Part shown: piece by piece, positions 9,914 to 23,300 of the stretch
Numbering within the stretch: the first letter of the stretch is position 1
Layout of the letters: each line of letters opens with the position of its first letter
NCBI GenBank assembly: GCA_007258455.2
Contig: VDFB02254869.1
Location: forward strand, 453,312-517,311
Reading direction: 5' to 3'
DNA from: Sequoia sempervirens
Lineage: Eukaryota; Streptophyta; Pinopsida; Cupressales; Cupressaceae
DNA: 64,000 bases
The notes under the pieces: model-generated
The model's database searches: none
Told to the model about the DNA's origin: nothing
What the model saw: the letters and a program-made list of their open reading frames with translations, nothing else
Position numbers and translations under genes: made by a program

Positions 9914-12906
9914 TTAAGCTCTATTTAGCCACAAATGGATTTTTGAAAAATGATCAAGGTAATCCTGACGTCCATGTGTGTCAACATCTCCAAGTGCATT
10001 CTGAATTGCTATTTCCATCATCACCATCCTTTCGTTTTGCTCACAAGCCTCGTCCAGTGTCAAAGTATTTCCTATAGTTGTCTCCAGAATTGTTTGCAGC
10101 ATTGACTGACATTCTTTGATCCATTTGTCCTTTTCTTTCAATTCTCCTTTATCTTTGAATAACATTGGTAATCCCTTCTTAGTAGCATCGATCATCCTCT
10201 GTTCATTCCCCTGCAATTCTTCTTGGAAGTCCCTGTGCCTTTTTATGAATTGATTGGTAGTATTAATAGCTGAACTATTTGGAGCATCTCTCTCACTTAT
10301 TTCTTTGAGTTTCTCATGGATTCTCCCATCAATCCTCTCATATTCTCGCTCTGCAACATAATTTTTTGAATGTGTTCCCCAAAGTCTACTCAGCCAAGTC
10401 ATCAAGTTGGCTTTCCTCTTCTTTATCATTGCAGTGAGTGCATCATATTTGCCCTATGAGTATGCATCTAATCCTACCCACTGATCTTTTGTATGAGAAC
10501 TCTCTCCATGAGTTAATTGCTTAGTGGGTCCTAATGTTATTCCCACCATATCCTTCAAACAATCATTCTCTCTAAGTAACCTTTCATTGTTCATTTTATA
10601 CATCTCCTTTTCTTTAATCAACATCTGAATCTGTGCTTTATTCAACTTAGAAATATTAATGCCAATATCTATTATGGTTATGGGATCAACTTCTCCGAAT
10701 TTTAGGGTCATCACATGCCCAAATTCTTTTTTAGTATAAATTACAACTGATTTCTTGTGAGGTGGATATAGGGCCCAAATCATGAGTAACCCCTAATTTG
10801 GATTGTACCTGGATCCTATGTATATCTTTGTTACACCTTCAGGGTTGGGCTTATATGTGGCATTATTGTTCTTCAAGAAACTATCAAAGACTAAAGCAGA
10901 ATTCAAATCTAACCGGGGAAAAATCATGACACCTGCATCTTCTAGCAATTTTCTCCCCTTCTCAGGGGTCATATCCTCCATCTCTTTATCCACACCTGTC
11001 TTCAGACTACCCAACAATTGTCCTTCATTAGTTGGTGTTATATTTTCAACCGACTCCCTTATTTGTTTCCCTTTCTGCTTATACAAGAAATCCTTAAACT
11101 CTGGAGTTTTTACAAATTCATCATCATCTACAAATGATCTGTATGCAATATGTCTTGCATCTATATTTGAACCATCTTCAACTTCTATCTCCCTAGGAAG
11201 ACATTTGTAAGCTTGAGTTCTTGATCTGGAGATTTTGTCAGTTGTGTTGTGAGGCATGTTATCACTAGGTGTTTCCTCCTCTGAAGATAGCATCCCAACA
11301 TCTGGAAATACTCTATTGTACTCATCAACCACTCTTTCTGCTTCCTCCACTTCTAGATTTATGATCAAATCATCATATTGATAGGGTATATGATCATACC
11401 CACCTAAGTTTATTTTATCCCTTGCAAAGTTGATATACCCCTCTAGATTGAATCCTTTTTGAGGTGGACCTTTCTTCATCTTATATTGCAACAATTTATT
11501 CAAAACCAAATCATATCCCTCCATTTCCAACATAGTGAAATCACCGAAACAAAGTGTTCTAGGCATAAATGCCGACTTTCCAAAAGAGCTTAAATTCATG
11601 AAATATGAATAATCTAATTGCCTAGCAATCTCAAGATAGGCAATCCTGTCAGGTACTATTCTTACAAGAATAAAGAGTGCATCCTCAAATCCATATATCC
11701 TAATCATTGTTGCATCTTCAAAATAGTACTAATCTCCCCAATTGTGATTAATAGGACCATTTAAGTCCTTGGGTCTGAGGAACCTTTTTATCTCATCAGA
11801 CAAAGAATATTCACAAGGGTGATTATACAATTTATACAATGGCTTCACAAAATATTCTTCAAAATGTATGAATCATGAATTGACAAATCTACTGTCCTAG
11901 ATAGCAGTCCAAAGTTGTATTGGTAATAGTCCTCCCTCCCTATCCAATTGTGAAACCCTTAGCTTCTCAGGCCACATCTTCAACTCTTTCCCATAGTAAA
12001 GAATCATATGCATCAGGATTGGATAATGCTTCAAATGCAAAACTAAAGAGCCCTTTTTTATTGCCATCAATCCTGCATTGAGCTCCTTGAACATATGTGT
12101 GGCATAATTGAAAGGTCGAGAGTTATGTCACTGAATATCTGCTGCAATTACCATCAGCACAATTGGCATGTATTCAGGGACATCCATTCCTAGCACTTGG
12201 CACACTGAGTAATATGTATACTTCAAGTATGGTTCAAATAGGTCAACATGGAATAGGGGACCATCATTATCATCCAATGGAGTTACATTTCCATCCTTTT
12301 TAAATATATGCAATGGTAGTCTCCAACCCTTGTATATTGTATCCAATCTCCATAATTCTTTCTAGCTCCTCATATACAATTTTCTCATCGCACACTCCTA
12401 GATTAAAGACCTCGCAGATTGTGGCCTAGATTAAACACCTCACAAATTGCAGCTTCTGACACATGTATAAATGGTTTTCCAAAAGGGTAACAAATAGATT
12501 TAAGCTTGGGATCATAACAAATAGCTAATACTTCCACCAACTACACATCTACAAACACATTTGGGCATACCAGCCTTCCTAGGTTAAATTTCCAGGGGTT
12601 ACACATTGGTTCATACCGGTTCTTTCTGTGGTAATGAAAAATGAATATCGCATATCCCCTTATTAGGGTCCATGTATCTCATATGTGTTTGTACCTATCC
12701 TCTAACTTTTCTACATCTGCCCTGAGCTGCGCGGAGTGCCTGGCCCTAGGTCCAAAGTCGGGCAACTAAGCAATTAGGTCTTGGTTCAATTTTCTTTCAA
12801 CTACCCCTGGTTCATTTTCAGTTTTAACTTTCTATTTTTTGCTCTTAGGACAACTACTCTCACTTTGTTTTTTACCTTTTGTTTTCCCTGAGCTCGTTCC
12901 CTCCAT
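9914..12906 (-). pseudogene. Unknown transposon-associated gene, full-length copy (unit A)
   Basis: Minus-strand ATG at 12906 opens a lysine/serine-rich N-terminus (MEGTSSGKTKGKKQ). Conserved-looking segments follow: CNPWKFNLGRLVCPNVFVDV, ICYPFGKPFIHVSEAAICEVF, FHVDLFEPYLKYTYYSVCQ (about 12240) and, after several stops, a 304-residue open frame (10793-11707). That frame contains GGYDHIPYQ, an acidic middle part, a pair of TPE-type segments (ENITPTNE, EDMTPEKGRKLLEDAGV) and KIYIGSRYN. Two more frames (10454-10783, 9914-10429) supply a coiled-coil-like tail ending GDVDTH. In-frame TAG/TGA codons break the N-terminal third. It is probably a nucleic-acid-binding or gag-like product by context only; the function is not recognised. 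The N-terminal part recurs inverted at 63248-64000. Confidence 0.55.
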
Positions 12907-14061
12907 TATACCTCCTTAAAATAACAAAATTAGAAATAAAATTTACAGAAGACTCACAGGTTTTGTTTCAAATCCTTTGGCCGCAAGGTTCTTTGATTCT
13001 TCGTCCTTTCCCCTATTTCTTCCATTGTTAATTTCACCCAATATCTTCTTCAATTATTTCTCTTCAATTCAGGAAATCAACTATCTCTTTGTGCGTTCGT
13101 ACCGCCATTAATGTTCAGCTTTGGGCACAAGTTTGCAATCTTTTTGAAATTTTCACTGTCACATCAAGCATTTTATATCAGAAAGACAATTTGAACTCTG
13201 GGCAATTATTTATACTTGATTTTAGCCAATGTTCACCAAAAAACTTGTTGTTTGGGGAGACACAATATTCTTTTCATCGATACATAATTCATCTTTTCAA
13301 TATTTGTAAATATCGCCAAAAGTCACACCGAAGATCTTTTGATCTTATTCACATCTTCATCGGCAAGAGATTATACCTCGCTAAGACATTCAATAGCTTC
13401 CCCGCAGCTACGAGTCTCCTCAATGTTCATTTCTTCGATCTTGAACATGTCCCAAGACTCCCACCGATATAACTCTTTATCATTGTAACATGGGGAGTTG
13501 GGGGAACCTTTCAAACTTTCACCAACAACTCTTTGTTTCACCGATATTCTTTTCTTGTTCTCGATCGGTGAGACATGACGAACTTCTTACCGATGGTATT
13601 TCATTGGTAAGACACATTTGCTTGGTATGACTTGTTTATCTTACCCTGATGTTGTTTGTCTTGCTGATAAGTATTTCTTCTATGTTTTGTCGGTGTGAGA
13701 GAATAAATGTCTCGCTGGTAGTATTTCATCGGTGAGACTTATAAGCTCGGGCTAACTTACAAACCTCATGCTGACAAATTTTATCTTGTCGATAAGCCTC
13801 TACATCGGTGAAACCGCGAGTTGTGTCCTCCCGATATGTATTTTCCCATGTGATTTCATCGGTATGAAAACTTTGATTTCCTGCCAATATGCCGAAAACA
13901 CCTTCATTGGAAAACAATGGCTTAGAGATTGGGGATATCTACACCAACTCTTGCCGATATGGATCAAAATGTTTTTACTTAGAGAATTTTTTTTTTGGGG
14001 ATCAAATTTGATTGTGATCACATACAATTACATCAAGATTTGGTTTTCTATGAGGGATTTA
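12907..14061. other. Noncoding upstream region of unit A, rich in a degenerate cggtgaga/tcaccgat motif
   Basis: Between the unit A start and the unit B end there are about ten imperfect copies of a tttcatcggtgagac-like sequence in both orientations, concentrated at 13440-13880. Several small frames exist here (for example 13089-13472) but resemble no protein. The region may be an element leader, promoter or subterminal repeat array. The inverted copy is at 62093-63247. Confidence 0.4.
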
Positions 14062-14790
14062 TGAATGTAAATTTTTCAAAAATTTACAATTCCAACACCC
14101 TCTATGTTTAACTTGTATTCTCCTTCCTTGTTATGCAAAAAACTATCAAAAATTAAAGAGGCACTGGGGTCCCAACTAGGAAATACTATTACACCAGCTT
14201 CAAGTAACAACTATCTACCCCTTTCAGGGGTCATGTTCTGCACTTCACTGTCTATATCATCTTTCAACCTTTTCATCAATTGTTGTTCATTTTCAGGGGT
14301 AATATTTGGGATGGATTCCCTCAACCTTTTTCCTTTGTAATTATATAAAAAATATTTAAATTCTCTTGACTTGACAAACTCATTATCAAAAATAAAGGAT
14401 TCATAGGCTGTAAGCCTATCATCTTCATCTACACGCAATTCCTTGGCTACTTGTAAGTCCCTATCAGGGAGTTCTTCATATTCATCATTCATCATCCGAG
14501 AGATTGTTCTCTGTTGTGATTGTGCTTCAATTTCTCCTGTAGATTCTTCTTCAGATGAATCATCCATTTCTTGCAACCTTTGCTTTTTTTTTCTCTAACT
14601 CCTTGAAATTTTCTATAACCTCCTCTACTTCTTTGGCTTCTTTATTCTTAAACACATCTTCCCCTGATATAGGAACATGGGTATATCCACTAAGGTTTTG
14701 CTTTTTCTTACAAGAGTGTATGTACCCTTTAGGGTCATAATTCGTTCTTTGTGCATACTCCTTTAATTTGAATTCATCCAACAACGAAAG
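14062..14790 (-). pseudogene. Unknown gene family, middle part (unit B)
   Basis: Two minus-strand frames (14560-14784, then 14211-14576) joined by a one-base shift give a product paralogous to 10793-11500 of unit A: SGYTHVPISGEDV against GGYDHIPYQYDDL, then AYESFIFDNEFVKSREFKYFL against a similar RSFVDDDEFVKTPEFKDFL stretch, and PERGR followed by a TAG. The reading continues to LNIEGV at about 14100 and then leaves homology at the proposed insertion point. It is probably the first half of the gene whose second half is unit C. It lies within what should be a TNP2 intron, on the opposite strand. Confidence 0.6.
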
Positions 14791-14910
14791 ATAAATAAGA
14801 TCATTGGTAGTGGGATGTTAGGTTTTTAGGTACATCAATTATAAATTAAGGTTGTATACCGTGGTAATTAACTAATTATACGTCGTTTGTGAATTTCAAT
14901 TTTTTTTTAT

Positions 14911-15996
14911 ATAGTTGGTCGAGAGTGGGATGCACTACAATTGTACGTCACAAATAATGTTGATTGGATGACGGTATGGATTGAACGATGTCAACAATCC
15001 GCTCGCGCATTAACATGGGAAGGTGTGGCTTCATTGGTTAAAGAAGCTCATCGTAATGGAGATTCCAATGTTACACCAAGGGAAATTGATTTAGCATATG
15101 GTTTAAGAGATAAACAGCTACGTATAAATATATTAATCACCCATATTATTTAATTATTTTCAATTATATTGATGTATATATATGTTGAGTTTTTTTTCTT
15201 TGCTTACATTCGACCAAGAATAAATATGTTTATCAACTGATGATGCAATAATTTTTACATGTTTGACATATTGTAGGTGAAACACCACAAGGCTATGTGG
15301 TGCAATGGTCATAAATTTTGAATCAAAAGTTGGATGACACGAAGAAAACTTGTGATTATGGGATAACTAGTCTTTCAGGTGACTAATGTTTCATCTAGAA
15401 GCGACATACATCTAGAAGTCTCAGAAAATTGATACTATGGGATTTTGGATGATATACTTGAGTGTGACTTTAAGTCCTTCAAATTAGTTATGTTCATTGT
15501 CCAATGGTATAGGATACGATTGAATGAAAATAATCCCGAGAGAACTATTATTGAACATGATAATGGATTTACCATGGTTAATACAAGGTCGATCGAGCAA
15601 GCTGAAATGAGCCCTATGTTCTTCCAAGCCAATGTGAGCAGGTATTTTACTCAGAGGTTCCAGGTAAACCGGGTTGGTCATTTGTTGTTAGACATGATCC
15701 AAGAGGAAGGCTAGTAAAGTATAATGTGGTGGAAGAAGAAGATACTGAAGAACTAGAAGATGATGTAGATGATGATCAAGATCAACAATTAGTTGATGAT
15801 GTGCTTGACAAAGATGTCAAGAAGAGGAACTAGATCATGATGATGTAGGAGTTAATGTTCATGAAGATGATATTTGTGTGGATGATGACATTATCAAACT
15901 GATATCAATGACGATGATGATGATATGACCAATCCTTACAATGTCGAATCTAGATTGGATGATACAGACAAAGAGTTGGATGAAGAAGAAGATCAA
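14911..15996 (+). pseudogene. CACTA transposase TNP2, C-terminal exons with DUF4216-like region (pseudogene)
   Basis: After an ag acceptor at about 14910 an exon reads REWDALQLYVTNNVDWM, which fits the end of the DUF4218 part, and continues to about 15114. After another acceptor near 15286 the reading passes through YYGI (frame broken) into DDILECDFKSFKLVMFIVQW and EHDNGFTMVNTR, the hallmark DUF4216 block. The ending is VPGKPGWSFVV-like sequence in a shifted frame and a long aspartate/glutamate-rich tail (15740-15996). Frameshifts near 15360, 15660 and 15820 inactivate it. It most likely completes the TNP2 gene that begins at 364, with the minus-strand block sitting in an intron. Confidence 0.7.
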
Positions 15997-18447
15997 TGAC
16001 ATTGAAATGTATGAGTTATGCGATTATATTATCTATTTGATATTGATTTCTTTATAGAATTATATTTGACTTATATGGTTACATAATTAATTCATGATGT
16101 TTTTAATTTTTATGCCATTACATAATTAATTCATGATGTACTTTTTAATGTTGTTAATTCATGATGTTACAACTATTTTAGCTCTCCTAGAAATTTCCAT
16201 ATGATCAAATCCTAATTACTCTATGGCTATTTATGATTAGATATTATTTGATCATATCTTTGGTTATTTCGTTCCCAAAAAACTAGTGTTTCCTCATGTT
16301 GACCCTGCATAGTGACATGTGAATGGGGCCAACGTTGAAATTTTCTCAATTTGTGCTTGTATGGAGTGAAACTTGACATGGTTAGCCTAGACGCATGTGT
16401 TGACGATATGGGAGGGTTTCGAGACTCAAACATGAGGTCATGCTATATTTTTTTTATGGAACCTAAACCATAAGGTTTTTCACTCTAATGCTAAAACCAA
16501 GTCAAATTAACCCCTAACACCTATTGGAAAAGTCAAAACATGCCTTTCTTTCAAATTCACAAGAACGTATAAACCTTTTGAAACCACACATGCATGTTAT
16601 GAAAGTGTATGGTAATCCTACTTATAGCAGAAGTTCACATGATAAGCTAACCAATAGCACTATATTGGAGGATAAACCCACCTATGGAATTAATTTAAGA
16701 GGTAAGGGATGCCTCTTAGTGGAATTTTGAGTTTTGGATTAATCCATAGTGCTAAAATTAGTTCTAGTGTTCTTCCCTTGGTGTTATATTTATCTCTAAA
16801 ATTTCCCATACTTAACCATTTCATCATCCCTTTTCCCAAGCTATTTGTATCATAATATAAACTTGGTCCAATCTCACATTAGCCCCTTAGGTAATTATCC
16901 ATTTCCTCCAAGTTGAATGGAACCTTTTGTACCAATGCATCTATGTTTTCCTACCCTAATGGATCAAGACTTGACATCACCTTAACAATCTTCTTTATGT
17001 CATAGCATATCTCTGAAGTGCCTTTGGCATGCTTTAGATGTGTCAATATTAACTAGATTGAATATATTAATTTTAAAGTCTCTTAACACATTCCATGACA
17101 AGAAAATGACTCATTTGGATTAAGGAGTACTTTCCTAAACCATTCCTTCATATTCAACAATCCCTTCTCACACCCACATCATAATTCATATCCATGTTAG
17201 TTGTAATGATTGTTTTAAACCAACAATCAATGAATCATAAGATAGAAGAAAACTCATTATGCACAAGGATAAGAATCAAAGAGATTGAAAGAATAGATTC
17301 ACTAGATATGCTCCCCATTACTGTAATAGACCAATGTAAAAAAATAAGTCATAACAAGAATAAGACCAAAATAACTAGGAAAAGAAACCTTGTAGGCTAC
17401 ATTAATAAGACATTGATTGCAAGCATTTCTTCCATGATGTTTAAATGAAAAAATATCAGATAGCTCAATCTTTAGTCAAGTAGTATTTCAATCACTGATT
17501 CTTAGACATCCATCATGATTAAACATCACATATCATGAGCTTTTTTAACAATCACTAGGACTGTAGATAATATTCAATCATGCCATAGGAAATAAATCAT
17601 CAAAAATTATAAAGAAAGAGAAAACCAACTATATAAGCTTAGCAAGCCAACATACAAAAAATATATTTTGTAGAAAATAAAATAAACTATATGTTGACAT
17701 AGCATATATATTTTGTATATAAACTATATGTTGACATAGCATATATATAAACTATATATTTTGAATTTTGGTCCCGCGTGCATAGGAGCACGACATAGCA
17801 TATTGCATCGAGACCCTAACTAGAGAGTTGCACCGAGAACCACTGCATCCAACCCCTAAGTGGATAGTTGTGAGACTTCACTAGATGAGTGTTGCAAGTC
17901 CATTGAGTCGAGGAGGAAGACTAGGAACCATTTGGCAGGAGGAAAGCCAGAGTGAGAGGTGAGGGCACTCAAAAAGGGAAAATCGACCAAGGGACAATGA
18001 CTAAGTGATTTTTCCCCCACATTTAGAAATTGTGTTGCAAGTACAGTGATTTAGACTCTATTTGTTCCCATCGAGGTGTTGCATGCTATATTTTGGTCAA
18101 TTCGAGCCAATGTCCCATTGATAAACCCAAGTACTACCTAGTATTGGTGTCTGGTTAGTTTGAACAACCGAGCTTTGAGATGTTCAATCAGTTGGGTGGC
18201 CATTTTTGGCCCGTGAACTACAATTTTTGTATCTGTCTTAGCATCTTTTTTCTACTATAAGATTGAAAGGAATTCACGTCACATAACAACACACGAAGTT
18301 CACTAGGGTTCAAATTTCTAAACTTCGATGAAATAAATTTACATATTGAGGTCCACAAATGATCAAAGGGACTGAAAACAATACATGGTCCGTGAGTGCA
18401 ATGAAAAATTCCTAGTGCCTATCCATAAGAGAACGTATAGAAGTACT
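15997..18447. other. Intergenic part of the CACTA element, with short tandem repeats
   Basis: No recognised gene. Bases 16075-16170 hold three copies of an aattaattcatgatg unit. Short frames at 16524-16730 and 17194-17448 have partners in the inverted arm, but the second accumulates amino-acid changes there, which argues against coding constraint. A relatively GC-balanced stretch at 17770-18020 has no recognised homology. Confidence 0.35.
17683..17760. repeat. Short AT-rich tandem repeat
   Basis: The unit aaactatatgttgacatagc recurs two to three times, interleaved with atatattttgtat. The same array is at about 58390-58465 in the inverted arm. Confidence 0.6.
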
Positions 18448-19999
18448 TGATGCAGAGTCAGAGGAAGGAAAAAAACTCACACAATCTCATTTGACAAGTC
18501 ACAAACAATCTTAAACTTTCCTTCTTTTGACACACTTATTCAACTATATTTCCCTTCACAAAACTCAACACAAACACTCAACTTTTGCTTTAGAGTTCCA
18601 AACCATTACCAAACCATCAAACATCTTATTCAACTTCATCTTGATCAAAACAAAAAATTACCCAATTTTCCCTTTCATTTTACCATTAACTCTCTTTATG
18701 ATTGTCCTAAACCTCACAATTTCAACTCAACATAAAGTAATCTAACCCAAAACAGTATTTAGGTTAATATAGACCACACAATTTTCATTCCATTTCACTT
18801 CAAACAAATGTAAACCATCTCCCATCCTTTATTCTTGAAAATTTAACAAAATCATATATTGTACTTTCATTTTACTCTCCAAAATAGGGCTATTATTAGA
18901 CAAATTAGTCAAAGCAATGGACTTTTTAACTTCATGCTTACACCAAACCTTATATCAAATGAGATCAAATTATACCTTGGTAATATCTTAACCAAAACAA
19001 CCAAGAACTCACACTTAATCATCAAAATCCCTTAAAGTTCTTACTGTCACTGGTTGCTTCATACCCTGTTTGCAACGCTTGTAGGTTTTCCAACCTATTT
19101 GTCAGGTATTCATTCACAATCTAAGCACTATTACACAAGTCTATCCACACTTTTCAATGCTCTCCTTGCAGATCTAAAACATATTTAGTTTGACTAGTAT
19201 ATTCTTTTCAAATCATCAAAGTCAGTTTACAAAGTATTTTCATAAAACCCTAAGGGCTTAACCTTCATAATTACTCTGTTCACAGACTATACACACAATT
19301 TTTCAATCAAGAAACTTCATTCCATCGCATCTTATCTTTATGATTTTTCCCTAAATCCATTGAAACATGAAATAACATTCATAGTAGGATAATCTCACAA
19401 GAAACCAGAAGATTCCACCAATTAATAAAGGAGAAACATAATTATTTTTGTCTATGCTTACCTTAACTGAGGGTTTTAGCAGTCTGAAGTAAATCCACAA
19501 TAAATCACACAAATCTTAACTAAAATGCATGAACTTTGATGTAATAGGAAGGTGATTGAGATTATTACCATATCCAACCATTCTACCATGCCTTCAAGGC
19601 CGTACAATGCCTGAAAATGCAAGATTTTTGAAGAAAAATGATTAAAAATCAGAGATTTTCCTTGAGCTTATTCTTTATTCAACCACCCTCGAAGTTGTAA
19701 AAGATACAAGAGCCTTTTTAAAGGAAAAAAACTGACTTTTAGCCTTCTAACTGCCTCTAATTGACCCTATTGACTCTTCATCTCTTAATATTGCCTTTTT
19801 GATTAAGTTGACAACTTTTTACATTGTTTTCATTTTTGCACTTTTGGACTTAATAAACACCAAATGACCTCAACATGACCTCAAATATATGAAACATGAC
19901 TCTAATAACATGATTTACAAAGTAGGAACAATAACATTGAATCAAATTTCAAAACATTACTTCATAGAGGCCTAATTATGCGAAGGTGCTCCTGCACCA
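18448..19999 (+). repeat. LTR-like block 1 (about 1.55 kb)
   Basis: Begins tgatgcagagtc and ends ctcctgcacca, giving TG/CA ends and a short imperfect inverted repeat (tg-tgcag). It is homologous over its length, with indels, to 24640-26220. No matching 5-base flanks were seen (gtact before, ataca after), so it may be a recombined solo LTR or have mutated flanks. There is no coding content. Confidence 0.6.
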
Positions 20000-20379
20000 A
20001 TACAAGAGATGAAAAAAGACAAGGAGCCATTAAAAACTTCTAAATATTTCACTAACTCAACCAAACCTCCAAAAGAATAGTACATATGCCAGCACTAGGG
20101 AAAGCCCGAAAGAGAACACTAATGAAAGTGGACTTTTTTTTTCAAGTTCCAGAAGAGTATAAATGGTTCAAAGATGTTGTGGGTGTCTGGAAAATGGTGA
20201 AGGAATGTTGAATAGGGAGGGACCCAATTAGAACCTTACAAGGTTCATTGATACATTCAAAACTATTGTTACCTCCACATGCATTTGACTAGTAGTGACA
20301 ACCTTGGTTTTTAATCCTCCAACCCCATACCTTAGGATCACATCACCATGAAAGAACTTCATCCAACATCCTTATGAGT
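20000..20379. other. Short spacer before the SET/TNPA gene
   Basis: Nothing recognised. It probably contains the promoter or 5' exon of the downstream gene. Confidence 0.25.
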
Positions 20380-23300
20380 GCAAGTACCACCAAATAGGTA
20401 TTTGTCAGATTTTTCTTCCTCAAGTGAGGGAAATTCAGGAAGAGAAGAGGAAAGTGAGACATGTAGTAGGTCTAAAAGAGGGAGATCAACTAGAGGTCAA
20501 AAGATTAGAAGAAAATTTCGTAAACGCATGTAATTTTTTCTTGTTGAAGGGGGGTAATGTTCTTATGATGATGAGAGCATAGGCGACATTGAGGTGCCCT
20601 TGAGGTACAAACATCTACCGAAACAATGGGTACCCAAGTAACTTCCTCCAATAAACATTGATTTTTGTGTCAACAAGAGGATATATCACATAACACCATC
20701 GTCATTACATGGTTTGGGCCTATTTTGCATGGAAGGCATAAAGGTCTATTACGACAAAGTTACTGAATTGATGGAGTATGTCAGACCCTATTACAGTTAC
20801 AAAGATTGGATGCAACTGGTTTGATATACACAAAGTATGCGTAAGTATGCACTGTCAGCAAGTTATATACAACTAAGAGATAAGGATCAAAATAAAGGAG
20901 TGGCTATGTACATTGATGGAAGGCCAAAAGCATTAGGGAATATTGCAGAGTTTATAAACAGTACACAACCTGGGTCAACAAATAAGCAACCAAATTGCAT
21001 ATTCGAGGCGCGCGAGGGAAACCGTGTATTCGTATGTGTGATAAAATCAATAACTGCAGGGGAAGAGTTGCTAATTGATTACAATTTGAATCACATAGAT
21101 ACAAACACGGTTACTATGGGGGTGGTAGGTACTAAATACCATTTTACCCAACTTCCAATTAATGACTCCAATATACCATTTTATTATTATGTTTTTTTCC
21201 GTAAGTCTATTGGTTTCATTTCGGTAATGTTTTTTTATATTTAATTTTTATCACTGCGAGACATTGATCATAGGGGGAAGGCTTCGGCCCAAAGCACAGA
21301 TTGCGATGCATCTTCAGGTGCTTCTACCTGACAGGTTTAACTCATTGTAATTGTACAAATTAGATACGAGCAAAATGTTTTATTATTATTTTTTTCATAA
21401 GTTTATTGGGTTTATTTCGATAATGCTTTTAATATTCTTGTCGTAGTTGAATGATCGGGGAAAGGCACCAGTAGTAGAGGAGAGCATCCATAAGGAGGTG
21501 CATTCACTATTATACGATGATGACATTACCTATTCCACAAACCCTCTGGATATGATAAGGAAGACCCAAAAAAAATGCAATGAAGAAATCTTTCAGTTGT
21601 TATTCATACTGCCTCAAACAAGTGAGATAAGAGAAAGGGTTAAAATATTGCATTAGAGAGCACAGAACTTGCAAGTAAGTTGTCATGAGATCTTTAATTA
21701 TAACATAAGTTCATTCATGGTTTTATATTTTATACTCTTTTATGTCATGAACTAAAATATGTATTGTTTTTATAGGATTTTTTGCATCCTCATGATGCTG
21801 TTGGCCATGATTAGGGTACTGCAGGTGCTGCCCAAGGAGTAGGGGTTGGTACAAGTGTCGATCTTGATCTTCTTGCGCATACATCACATCATCTGACCCC
21901 ATCATCCATGGCTATATTGTCGACTGAAATGTCGGCAACACATAGCATACAGGCATAGGGTAGTGCACCCTATGGTAGCGAACACATGCTGGAACATGCA
22001 TTAGGACATGTACCTAGGGATGCAGAGGCCACTAGTATTGGTGATGTTTTAGTAGCATTTCTTGGATCTTCTCGTATTACTAGTATAAGAACATTGCCGA
22101 TAACATTTGTGGTGACCAAGGATTTTGTTCCCATAAAGATAGAGAAGGTCCCAGGTACTTTAAAATGTTTTAATTATTATTATATATAATCCAATATAAA
22201 TTTACTTATTGATCACTCTTTTTAGACTAATGATCCCATGATCATTTTGTAGGAAATGATATTTTTTATAAACATCTAAATGATATTACATTGGAGATCT
22301 TCAGGGCCACCATACATACACAGTGGAATGCCCAAAATTAAGATTTAAAAGATGAGCTCATTAACCATTTAGTTGTGTTGTTCGGTAATAACACATTCAA
22401 CCGAACCAAGGTCCTTAAGAAAGTTGGTACCTATCTAAAGTATGTGAGGGACCAATATAGGTCACATTTAGAGAAGAAAAAAAAGTACAAGCATCCCCCC
22501 TTAATTCCAGAGAGGGAGTGGAAGGACCTAGTGTCGGATGGAAAGGAGAAGGCTGAAAAGAAAAAAGGAAAGAGGCCACCGGGCCAAGGAAGGTATGCGA
22601 TACTATCAACAATGTACATATATACTGATTACTCTTTCTTTTTACATAATCTAACATATTTCAAACTTTTCATAGGCTGCCCAACACATCGAAGGAAATA
22701 AAGGCAAGACTACAAAAACACGGGCAACACAAACTTGGCTCTGGTGGTTATATGAAATTAGCCACACGAATTGTAAGTATCAATAAATGAAATATTGCGT
22801 CCAAATAATAAATTGCAAACAATTTTGGTTTTATCACACCATAGAAGCAAAATTCATGATCTTATGCAAAAATGCAAGGCTCTGAATTCAACAGAGTGCC
22901 CACAGAAGAGGACCTGAAGATTTCCTTCCAACAAGGCTATGGAGCCATGATTGAATGCCCAAGACTCTTGACTGGGAAAACACAAGCTTCCACTGCATCC
23001 AATACACAGGTAAATAAAATCAATGAAGTTTATTTAAAATTGAATACTTGTGATATCTATTCAATATTAATTTCCACCATAAAGTAATTATGTGCCTATT
23101 TGTTTTAAACATGCAAGCAATGATAATACTGCACATGACATTGGAATGCAGCCTGGTGAGGGTGGAGCACAACCTGCAAATGAAGGTCATGGTGTGCATC
23201 TTGGTACTAGATGTATCTATGTGCTATACAAAACACAATATGGATTAATACAATTAAACGTATTTAATTGCAATTGGTATATTAATTAATGTAACCTTTC

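Larger units (their letters stand above)
8985..14094 (-). mobile_element. 5.1 kb insertion splitting the unknown gene B-C, carrying a full paralogue (unit A)
   Basis: Unit B stops at LNIEGV and unit C starts at IEGVKEIYIG. Joined, they align without gap to the continuous unit A reading (PNPEGVTKIYIGSR). The 11-base string acaccctctat is present at both junctions (8974-8984 and 14095-14105), as expected of a target-site duplication. The inserted segment holds about 0.9 kb of noncoding sequence, the unit A gene and about 1.15 kb rich in an atcggtgagac-like motif. I found no terminal inverted repeats, TG/CA LTR ends or poly-A tail, so the element class is open. The inverted copy at 62050-62060 has the same B-side junction. 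Confidence 0.5.

Noticed and set aside
13089..13472. A 127-residue plus-strand frame conserved in both arms as a real gene
   Set aside because: Its identity in the right arm at 62682-63065 only reflects arm identity at DNA level; the translation has no recognisable motif and overlaps the motif-rich noncoding region.
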